From Palsa-504 sp963705835 (GTDB taxonomy: Bacteria; Actinomycetota; Actinomycetes; Streptosporangiales; Streptosporangiaceae): 64,000 bases of DNA. The stretch lies in NCBI GenBank assembly GCA_963705835.1, contig CAVPLC010000034.1, positions 1 through 64,000 on the forward strand, in the 5' to 3' direction. Below the pieces are notes generated by a model, which did no database searches, was not told the origin of the DNA, and worked only from the letters and a program-made list of their open reading frames with translations. Below, one piece after another: positions 58,180 through 64,000 of this stretch. Position 1 is the first letter of the stretch; each line of letters opens with the position of its first letter. The position numbers were made by a program, and so were the translations under genes.

Positions 58180-58746
58180 ATGATCGTCATTCTCGGGCTG
58201 GTCATCCTGGTCGCCGCGCTGATCGCCGGCGTGGCCGGCGTGCTGGCCAACGGCGGTCACGCCCATGCGGTGACCCATTTCGCGGTGTTCGGCTACCACG
58301 TGACCGGCTCCACCGGCACCTTGTTCCTGTATGGCATCGTCGTCGGCGCGCTGGCAATGCTCGGGCTGAGCCTGCTGCTGGCCGGCGCGCGCCGCACCTC
58401 CCGCCGCGGCCGCGACGCCCGCCGCAGGCTGGCGCAGTCCCGCCACGAGACCGCCACCGTCAGCGCGGACCGCGACGACCTGCGCGGCCAGCGCGACACC
58501 GCCCGCGCCTACACCGCCAGCACGCTGGGCGACGACGGCACCACCCCGAACGGCACCACCCCGAACGGCACCGATCCGGGCCTGCGCAGGCCCAGCTTGT
58601 TCGAGCGCCTGTTCGCGCGCCGGTCCGCTCCCCCGCAGGCCGACCCGCAGCCAGATGCGCTGGCCAGTCAGGCCCCCGCCGCACAGCCGGAGCCCCGGGC
58701 CGACCAGGCCGCCGCGGTCCCAGGCGCGTCCGCGCCCGCCGAGTGA
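58180..58746 (+). CDS. Small membrane protein B of duplicated module
   Basis: 188 aa, paralogue of protein A: helix 1 (IVILGLVILVAALIAGVAGV), the same HAHAVTHFAVFGYHVTGSTG loop, helix 2 (LFLYGIVVGALAMLGLSLLL). A cytosolic tail with LAQSRHETATVSADRDDLRG follows, then TTPNGTTPNGT repeats and a Pro/Ala-rich end. The tail differs more than the membrane part, so the conserved unit is the two-helix region and the loop between. GGAG lies 6-8 bases upstream of the ATG. Function unknown. Confidence 0.75.
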   Translation: MIVILGLVILVAALIAGVAGVLANGGHAHAVTHFAVFGYHVTGSTGTLFLYGIVVGALAMLGLSLLLAGARRTSRRGRDARRRLAQSRHETATVSADRDDLRGQRDTARAYTASTLGDDGTTPNGTTPNGTDPGLRRPSLFERLFARRSAPPQADPQPDALASQAPAAQPEPRADQAAAVPGASAPAE

Positions 58747-58861
58747 CTCACCCGTAACCGGTTCGCGTCAGCAACGCGGCCCCGGACCCGCCATCCAGCC
58801 CCGCCGCCCGGCTCAGCCGGATCGGCCCCTCATAAGCCCCCAGACACCAGAGGAGCACCCC

Positions 58862-58936
58862 ATGTTTATCAGCTTCGGAGCAATCGTGATCATCGTAATC
58901 ATCGTGCTTGCCGTCCTGTTCCTGCGCAGGCACTGA
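58862..58936 (+). CDS. Micro-protein, single membrane helix (24 aa)
   Basis: ATG 58862, with AGAGGAG 7 bases upstream, encodes SFGAIVIIVIIVLAVLFLRR plus flanking residues: one helix and a dibasic end. The strong ribosome-binding site and clean hydrophobic design support it despite the size. Placed between protein B and a LapA-like gene, all on one strand. Confidence 0.5.
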   Translation: MFISFGAIVIIVIIVLAVLFLRRH

Positions 58937-59022
58937 ACCAGCTCACCGGCAGCGGGGCCGACCCGCACCCGAACCGGCTACGGCCTGCGCGAGCCGGTCC
59001 CGCTTCTGAAGGAAGTAACGCC

Positions 59023-59391
59023 ATGACCGAACCAGCAGCGCCACACGGCACGACCAGCACGCTGCCGCCCCCCTCAGCCAACGGCTCCGCCCCGCCCCCG
59101 CCCGCACCGCAGCCACCCGGCCGCCGACAGCCGCAGACCCGGACCAGCGGGATGCGCACCGGGCTGATCGTGGGCTTCGCGGCCCTCGTCGTGGCGGTGA
59201 TCTTCATCATCCAGAACGCGCACGCCGCGAACATCAGCTTCCTGGGAGTTCACCTCGTCCTGCCCCTGGCCGCGGCCTTGCTCCTGGCCGCCATTGCAGG
59301 CGCCCTGGCGATGGCCGCCGCAGGATCCGCGCGGGTCACCCAGCTACGGCAGATCATCCGGCGCGCCCTGGGCAAGGCCCGGGCCAGCTAA
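59023..59391 (+). CDS. LapA-like (DUF1049) membrane protein
   Basis: 122 aa. A long Pro/Thr-rich cytosolic head (residues 1-42) precedes helix 1 (LIVGFAALVVAVIFIIQNAH), the conserved loop NISFLGVHLVLPL, helix 2 (AALLLAAIAGALAMAAAG) and a basic tail (RVTQLRQIIRRALGKA). The F-I-x-Q-N-x-x-x-x-x-x-x-F-L segment is the hallmark of the LapA/DUF1049 family, whose E. coli member works in lipopolysaccharide assembly; in actinomycetes its role is unknown. Confidence 0.82.
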   Translation: MTEPAAPHGTTSTLPPPSANGSAPPPPAPQPPGRRQPQTRTSGMRTGLIVGFAALVVAVIFIIQNAHAANISFLGVHLVLPLAAALLLAAIAGALAMAAAGSARVTQLRQIIRRALGKARAS

Positions 59392-59538
59392 GCAGCCCAC
59401 GACCGGCTCCCCGCCAATGCCCGGGGCCGGTGCACCCGCCCCAGCAGATGACTCAGTAGAAAGGGCGAGCGCCCATGAGTACCCGCCAAGAAGCTCGCGC
59501 CCGGGTCCGTTCCAGGAATCCGCAGCTGGAGGCATCGC

Positions 59539-59928
59539 ATGGCCGGGCATGATCTGCGTCAGCGCGTCGAGGTCAGCGACGATGACCGGACAGTCGCCAC
59601 GGCCGAGGTGACCACCTCCGAAGGTTCTGGAGGCACCGCCCGGGTGTCGTTGCGCGCCGAGTCGGGGCACATCGCTCCGGGGCGCCGCGCGAGTCTGGTC
59701 GATGCTGTGCTGGATCTTCCCGAGGTGCAGAAAAGCGCACGTATGGAGGCGGCATTCCGGCTTGGTGATAGCGAGTCGCTGCACCGGTTTCAGGAGCGCT
59801 GCGAGGACGTCAGTACCCGCCCGGCTGGGTGGAGCGCGCTCCTCGATGCGAACCTTCCGTCCAGCCGCGCCGGGCAGCACCTGCCCGCCGTGATGGATGA
59901 GATTGAGCTGGACCGGAGCCACCGATGA
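59539..59928 (+). CDS. Conserved hypothetical protein (129 aa)
   Basis: Soluble, mostly alpha-helical C-terminal half. ARVSLRAESGHIAPGRRASL, VDAVLDLPEVQKSARMEAAF and RLGDSESLHRFQERCEDVST form a pattern I have seen in many actinomycete proteins of unknown function. No catalytic motif is evident. The stop overlaps the ATG of a 42-codon reading frame (ATGA). Confidence 0.6.
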   Translation: MAGHDLRQRVEVSDDDRTVATAEVTTSEGSGGTARVSLRAESGHIAPGRRASLVDAVLDLPEVQKSARMEAAFRLGDSESLHRFQERCEDVSTRPAGWSALLDANLPSSRAGQHLPAVMDEIELDRSHR

Positions 59929-60053
59929 CCACCACCCCACAGGCCTCCATGTGCGAGTGCGAGGAATGCCTTGCTCTGCGGGCCGCGGAAGACGACCCCG
60001 GCTCTGGCGAGACCGGACTTCGCCCAGCACAGAGACCCGGCTCGCCGGGCTGA
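59925..60053 (+). CDS. Possible micro-protein coupled to upstream gene (42 aa)
   Basis: ATG 59925 overlaps the preceding stop (ATGA). It encodes MCECEECLALRAAED, so it has three cysteines in a CxCxxC cluster, then a disordered Gly/Pro tail. No ribosome-binding site is needed if it is coupled. Weak; composition alone supports it. Confidence 0.35.
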   Translation: MTTTPQASMCECEECLALRAAEDDPGSGETGLRPAQRPGSPG

Positions 60054-60352
60054 TCACTTTAAAGATCAAATAATCAGGCGCCGAACGAGCGGTGGTGACA
60101 CCACTACCGCAGCTGAGTCCCAGCCGCGGAGCATCCGCACCGGACGGCGAGAATCCGCGCGAATGGCTTGTGATCTGTCTGGATGATGACGTTTGCGGTT
60201 TCCGGCTCTTTCCCCGTTGGAATTCCCCGGCTTAACTGGAAAGTGACAAGTCAGACGGCAAGGTATCGCGAAGCCACGGCGGGGCCAGTCCCCCCGGCCG
60301 CGATCCGGCACCAAACCGGCCATTTAGCTCATCGCAGCACAAGGAGTCGGTT
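60054..60352. other. Non-coding interval with AT-rich start
   Basis: About 300 bases without a family-like open frame. The AT-rich stretch at about 60056-60080 (TTTAAAGATCAAATAATC) could be a promoter, but nothing further is certain. The final bases carry AAGGAG for the GlsB-like gene. Confidence 0.45.
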
Positions 60353-60784
60353 ATGGGCATCATCGCATGGATAGTTCTCGGGCTGGGCGCGGGCCTGCTC
60401 GCCAATATGCTGATCCCCGGCAGGAGATCACAGGGCCTCATCATCACCTGCGTGATCGGCATCGCCGGCGCGCTGCTGGGCGGCTGGCTGGCCACGAAGC
60501 TGTTCCACGTGGTCACCCTGCACGGGTTCTTCAACCTGTCCACCTGGCTCACCGCCATCGCGGGCGCGGCTGTCCTGCTGCTGGCCTACCACCTGCGTGA
60601 CGAGCCGGGGCAGTGGCCGCAGTCGCAGCACCGGCCGCAGCCGGTCACGCCGGTGGGCGCACCGGTGAACGAGCAGGTTCCCCCTGCGGCCGGACGGGTG
60701 CTGGGCACCGGCACCCGCGTCGCGCTGATCGCGATCGGTGCCATCTTGCGCTTCGCACTCTCGGCGGGCTCCCCCACCGCCTGA
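60353..60784 (+). CDS. GlsB/YeaQ/YmgE-like membrane protein fused to a DUF6458-like part
   Basis: AAGGAG is upstream of ATG 60353. Residues 1-85 form a three-helix GlsB/YeaQ/YmgE (transglycosylase-associated) protein: GIIAWIVLGLGAGLLANMLI, IITCVIGIAGALLGGWLATK, and a third helix. After a Pro/Gln-rich linker, GTRVALIAIGAILRFALS opens a second domain like the small two-helix DUF6458 proteins. It is cut at 60784 by an out-of-frame stop inside a C5 run. The remainder of that domain follows in another frame (see next entry). General-stress membrane protein by family. Confidence 0.72.
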   Translation: MGIIAWIVLGLGAGLLANMLIPGRRSQGLIITCVIGIAGALLGGWLATKLFHVVTLHGFFNLSTWLTAIAGAAVLLLAYHLRDEPGQWPQSQHRPQPVTPVGAPVNEQVPPAAGRVLGTGTRVALIAIGAILRFALSAGSPTA

Positions 60785-60925
60785 ACGTGCAGGTGGTCGG
60801 CGTCATCGTGATCGGGGCCCGACGTGCTCTGCCTGGTGCTGTCGCTGCTGGTATGGGGCCCGCTGAACCCGGCCAGGCGCCAGCTCATGCTGGACGCGGA
60901 TCGTTTCTTAGCGCGGCTTGAATGA
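60781..60925 (+). pseudogene. Remaining C-terminal part of the GlsB-DUF6458-like gene
   Basis: In frame 1, LNVQVVGVIVIGA continues the domain. From 60821 frame 2 reads DVLCLVLSLLVWGPLNPARR to a stop at 60923-60925. So one base is missing near 60775 and one is extra near 60818. With both repaired, the gene runs 60353-60925 in a single frame. Compensating indels like these suggest consensus errors. Confidence 0.6.
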
Positions 60926-60984
60926 GTAGCGGGCCGCCGGGCGACCTGCCCGGCTGCCGCGATGAACAGACTGGAGTGCGGGTC

Positions 60985-61827
60985 ATGTCGGTGAAGAGCG
61001 CGAATCGCACTGTCAGAGCCTCGGGGCGCCGGGCGGCGTCCAGCCGCTGGCTGCTGTGGCTGGCCCGCGGGGGGTTCGTGGCGCGGGGTGTTAGCTACGT
61101 GCTGATTGGCGTGCTGGCCGTGCAGATCGGGCTCGGCGCCGGGGGTAAGGAGGCCGACCGCACTGGCGCGCTGCACGCCATCGCCGCGCGGCCCGGCGGG
61201 GCGGCCGTGTTGTGGCTGCTCGCGGTTGGTTTCGCGGGCATGGCGTTGTGGCGGCTCGCCGAGGCGGCCTACGGGCAGGCAGGCCCAGGGGGGCGGGCCG
61301 CTGGCAAACGGTTGGCGTCGCTGGCCCGCGGGATCTTCTACGCCTTCGTGTGTGCCGGCGTCGTCAGTTTCGTGTCTGGCAGCGGTGGCCCGGCTTCGAG
61401 CAACAGCCAGTCCAGGGACCTGACGGTGCGGCTCATGAGCCATGCCGGCGGCCGGTGGCTTGTCCTGCTGATCGGTCTCGGCGTGGCCGGGGCGGGCCTG
61501 GCCATGGCGGTGGGCGGCGTGCGCAGGACGTTCCGCAAGCATCTGCGCCTGGCGCAGATGAGCTCGCGTACCCGCAAGGTCGTCGAGGCCCTGGGCGTCG
61601 TGGGGACCACCGCACGCGGGATCGTGTTCGGCGTCATCGGAGTGTTCCTCGTCGTCGCCGCGGTGACCTTCGACCCGGCCAAGGCCCAGGGTCTGGACGG
61701 GGCGCTGCGCAAGCTCGCCACTACACCGCTGGGTCCGTGGCTGCTGGTCGCCGTCGCCCTCGGGCTGGTGATCTTCGGGGTCTACTCCTGGTGCGAGGCA
61801 CGCTGGCGCAAGATCCAGCCAGGCTAG
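60985..61827 (+). CDS. DUF1206-family membrane protein
   Basis: 280 aa from ATG 60985, with GGAG 8 bases upstream. Six membrane helices in three repeated pairs, each pair introduced by LARGGFVARGVSYVLIGVLA-like sequence (ARGIFYAFVCAGVVSFV, TARGIVFGVIGVFLVVAAVT), which is the DUF1206 repeat. Function unknown; in actinomycetes the family is often stress-linked. Intergenic gap of 60 bases after the GlsB-like gene on the same strand. Confidence 0.86.
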   Translation: MSVKSANRTVRASGRRAASSRWLLWLARGGFVARGVSYVLIGVLAVQIGLGAGGKEADRTGALHAIAARPGGAAVLWLLAVGFAGMALWRLAEAAYGQAGPGGRAAGKRLASLARGIFYAFVCAGVVSFVSGSGGPASSNSQSRDLTVRLMSHAGGRWLVLLIGLGVAGAGLAMAVGGVRRTFRKHLRLAQMSSRTRKVVEALGVVGTTARGIVFGVIGVFLVVAAVTFDPAKAQGLDGALRKLATTPLGPWLLVAVALGLVIFGVYSWCEARWRKIQPG

Positions 61828-62103
61828 GAACACGGGGACGCCAGGTAGGCGGGCGCGCACGCCTGTGCATGCTGGCGGCACGGGATGGGAGATCGCCTGC
61901 CCTGGTGTGATCGGCTACGGTGATGAGTCTTGCCCGGATTGCTCATATCCGCCTGCTCGCGGATGGCCTTTACTAGTACATGGATATGTGTGGTTGAACG
62001 GATCAGCCGGCATATCCAGCGCCGCTGCTGGCATTTCACGGGATCCTTTCAATCTCCGCTGTCCGCAGGGCGCTAACCAGCGAACATGTCGTCGGAGGCA
62101 GTC
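61828..62103. other. Non-coding interval
   Basis: 276 bases with no convincing open frame. The middle contains TTTACTAGTACATGGATATG (about 61970-61990), a possible AT-rich promoter for the small gene that follows. Nothing else is evident. Confidence 0.4.
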
Positions 62104-62298
62104 GTGCGTATCGGATCGGTGCTACTCCTCATCTGGCTGGTCATCGGTGCCATCGCCGGCGGCCAGCGCCATTACTACAGCAGTTCTGACCCGAACTGCG
62201 CCCGGACGGGCACGATTATCGTGACGGTTCTTGCGGGCCCGCTCAACTACTCCGGCGTGAACCCGAAAGTCTCCTGCAAAACACCGCAGCCGAGCTAG
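62104..62298 (+). CDS. Small secreted or membrane-anchored hypothetical protein (64 aa)
   Basis: GTG 62104 has GGAGG 5 bases upstream; ATG 62086 would put that site inside the gene. RIGSVLLLIWLVIGAIAGGQ is a membrane helix, followed by RHYYSSSDPNCARTGTIIVT, then VLAGPLNYSGVNPKVSCK with two cysteines. I recall similar tiny actinomycete proteins with the conserved ending A-G-P-L-N-Y-x-G-V-N-P-K. Function unknown. Confidence 0.62.
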   Translation: MRIGSVLLLIWLVIGAIAGGQRHYYSSSDPNCARTGTIIVTVLAGPLNYSGVNPKVSCKTPQPS

Positions 62299-62436
62299 TT
62301 ACCCTGCGGTGACCCCATCTTTCCGGACTGCGCATGAAGGATGGCACGGCTCGTTTACTACGGCCACCTGAAATATCATGATGCTTCGCGTGCCCGCAGG
62401 CGTGGCGGAGAACCGGCCGTGCCGGGGCCGGGCATC

Positions 62437-62748
62437 TCAGACGGGACGCTGGTGGACGTAGCACCATCGCCAGCGTGATCCCGCCTCCAGGCCGGCGGCG
62501 AGCGGGTGGTCGGTCTCTTGGTAGTGCGCCCTGGCGTGCTGGCCGGGTGAATCGTCGGAGCAGGCCACCCAGCCGCAGCTCAGGCAGACCACGAGGAATG
62601 CCAGGCGGTCCGTGCGGTCCTGGCAGTCCCGGCAGTGATCCGACCGGGGTGTGACCGGCTGGAGCCCGTCGAGGTGCTCACAGCGGGGCGCTGAGCCGTT
62701 CGGGCTGATGGCGGGCACGCCTAGGGCGGTGTTCTGGGCGGGGATCAT
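62437..62748 (-). CDS. UBP-type zinc-finger domain protein
   Basis: 103 aa. The ligands are in CEHLDGLQPV, CRDCQDRTD, CLSCGWVACSDDSPGQHARA, HYQETDHPLA, and RWCYVH, the conserved Cys/His layout of zf-UBP domains which bind the C-terminus of ubiquitin in eukaryotes. In actinomycetes they occur as stand-alone proteins. A ubiquitin-like partner is not known in these organisms, so the function is open. Divergent from the LysR gene 315 bases to the right. Confidence 0.82.
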   Translation of the reverse strand: MIPAQNTALGVPAISPNGSAPRCEHLDGLQPVTPRSDHCRDCQDRTDRLAFLVVCLSCGWVACSDDSPGQHARAHYQETDHPLAAGLEAGSRWRWCYVHQRPV

Positions 62749-63062
62749 GGCAGGCCCCCTTATCGTGGTGGAGACGCCGGGTCCGGCCGACTGGTCATTG
62801 GCAAGTCAACCCTGATAGCGGCGCTGCGGAAAGGGGCAACCCGAGCAGGGCCCATCACCAGAACCGATCAGCAGCCGGTCACCCGGCGAGACGGCCGATT
62901 AGCGTTCCAAGAGCCCGGGCGCGGAAATAGGCTAGGCGCAGGTTTACCTGTCCCCGGCTGGGTAGGCGTTCCTACGGATTCATCGCTGCCCATTGCGGTG
63001 ATACCACGTCCCGCGATCCAGCGGGCAGTTGCAAGGAGCACAGGGATGGACCGGACACGGAC
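62749..63062. other. Non-coding divergent promoter interval
   Basis: About 314 bases between divergent UBP-finger and LysR genes. No convincing open frame. It should contain promoters for both and LysR binding sites, but I could not fix a T-n11-A dyad with confidence. Confidence 0.4.
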
Positions 63063-63074
63063 TTGGCGGCGGGT

Positions 63075-63989
63075 GTGGAGCTGCGTCAGCTCCGCTATTT
63101 TGTGACGCTGGCCGAGGAGCTGCACTTCGGCCGGGCGGCAGAGCGGGAGCACATCGTCCAGTCGGCGCTGAGCCAGCAGGTGCAGCGGCTCGAGCGTGAG
63201 CTGGGCGTCCGCCTGCTGGAACGCAGCACCCACCACGTCGGGCTGACCGCTGCCGGGGCGGTGTTCCTGGTCGAAGCGCGGCAGATCCTGGCGCAGGTGG
63301 ACCGGGCGGCGAGGGCGGCCCGCAGCGCGGTGGGCGCGGCTGCGACGCTGCGGGTCGGCATCATCGATTCCAGCTACGACTCGATGCCGCAGATCCTGCA
63401 CGAGGTCCAGGCCCGCTATCCCGGCCTGGTCATCCATCAGGTCGAGGCCGGCGTCCCCGAGCAGTACCAGCAGCTGACCGATGGCCGCCTGGACGTCGGA
63501 ATCGGCCGGGCCGCGCTCGCCCCGCCCCAGGTCTCGTCGCTGCTGTTCCGCCAGGACCCGCTCGGGGTCCTGGTGCCGACCGGTCACCGGTTCGCCGGGT
63601 TGGAGGGCGTGCCGGTCGCAGACCTGGCCACGGAGCCGCTGCTGCTCGCCGAAGAAGCGCGGGCTCCGGAGTTCAACCAGTTCACCGTCGAGATGTGCCG
63701 GGCCTCAGGCTTCACCCCTGCCGTTTACGGGGGGACCGTGGAGAGCACCCGCGCCGCCGCTGACCTGGTCGCCCAGGGACGCTGCCTGTACTGCGTGCCC
63801 TCCTCCTGCATCGCCTCGCTGCCCGGGACCATCTGGCGGCCGCTCACCGAACCAGCCCCCTACTACCCATGGTCGGTGCTGTGGCGCGCCACCGAGGCCT
63901 CCGGACACGTGCACGCCGTCGTCAGCTGCGCCCAGGCGATGTCAAAACGGCTCGGCTGGCTCGCCGCCGCCGGCCAGGCGGCACAATGA
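63075..63989 (+). CDS. LysR-family transcriptional regulator
   Basis: 304 aa from GTG 63075 (TTG 63063 also in frame). N-terminal winged helix: VELRQLRYFVTLAEELHFGR, recognition helix region VQSALSQQVQRLERELGVRL, then the linker helix. The C-terminal substrate-binding domain (about residues 90-295) has LRVGIIDSSYDSMPQILHEV and the DGRLDVGIGRAAL segment. The ligand cannot be predicted. Divergent from the UBP-finger gene, which by the usual LysR arrangement may be a target. Ends 11 bases before the window edge. Confidence 0.9.
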   Translation: MELRQLRYFVTLAEELHFGRAAEREHIVQSALSQQVQRLERELGVRLLERSTHHVGLTAAGAVFLVEARQILAQVDRAARAARSAVGAAATLRVGIIDSSYDSMPQILHEVQARYPGLVIHQVEAGVPEQYQQLTDGRLDVGIGRAALAPPQVSSLLFRQDPLGVLVPTGHRFAGLEGVPVADLATEPLLLAEEARAPEFNQFTVEMCRASGFTPAVYGGTVESTRAAADLVAQGRCLYCVPSSCIASLPGTIWRPLTEPAPYYPWSVLWRATEASGHVHAVVSCAQAMSKRLGWLAAAGQAAQ

Positions 63990-64000
63990 GCAATCGGATA

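Overview
This is high-GC (about 70%) chromosomal DNA from an actinobacterium. Markers for that group are a mycothiol-dependent formaldehyde dehydrogenase, a DprE1-like arabinan-precursor oxidase, GAF-ANTAR regulators, STAS/SigF-type stress signalling, an Rv1733c-like membrane protein and a DUF6893-like micro-protein. A Streptosporangiales-like soil actinomycete is my guess, but the window does not settle the genus. No rRNA, tRNA, CRISPR array, intact insertion sequence or phage gene was found.

Layout. 1-7 kb: a decayed OFA-type MFS transporter, a small hypothetical gene, a GntR regulator, then an ABC-2 exporter (lipoprotein, permease, ATPase) divergent from its MarR/GbsR-like regulator, and a frameshifted uronate-dehydrogenase-like SDR. 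7-15 kb: a tightly coupled four-gene MacB/FtsX-type ABC operon (two large permeases, two ATPases). 15-27 kb: housekeeping and metabolism (class IV aminotransferase, sulfotransferase-like protein, mycothiol-dependent formaldehyde dehydrogenase, CMD-family protein, PhzF-like isomerase, HpnB-like glycosyltransferase, a large polytopic membrane protein, flotillin plus an NfeD-like partner, a small field of gene fragments, YjbR, amidohydrolase, exonuclease III). 27-31 kb: a large STAND/TPR regulator with its SARP domain at the C-terminus. 31-38 kb: universal stress protein, then a polyhydroxyalkanoate/acyl-CoA cluster (SDR, acyl-CoA ligase, PHA synthase, PHA depolymerase-like hydrolase, acyl-CoA dehydrogenase). 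38-46 kb: MEDS/HATPase sensor, DprE1 homologue, phosphodiester-glycosidase lipoprotein and two ECF sigma factors, each coupled to a probable membrane anti-sigma protein.

46-64 kb is the accessory, stress-oriented part: TetR/Hsp20 divergent pair, a STAS-SigF-STAS-ANTAR-ANTAR run, and an island of small membrane or envelope proteins (PRC-barrel, Rv1733c-like, LapA-like, GlsB-like, DUF1206, several under 60 aa). The most distinctive structure is at 54.0-58.8 kb. Two neighbouring paralogous small membrane proteins and two paralogous TetR regulators (plus a fragment of a third) share palindromic sites built on TGTAGATCTACA. This looks like a duplicated self-contained regulon.

Caution: at least nine genes carry single-base frameshifts or lost stops, several of them as compensating pairs within one gene. 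This could be real decay or consensus errors in a GC-rich draft assembly. Where a gene is broken I give the span of the reconstructed gene, or the longest open frame, and say which.
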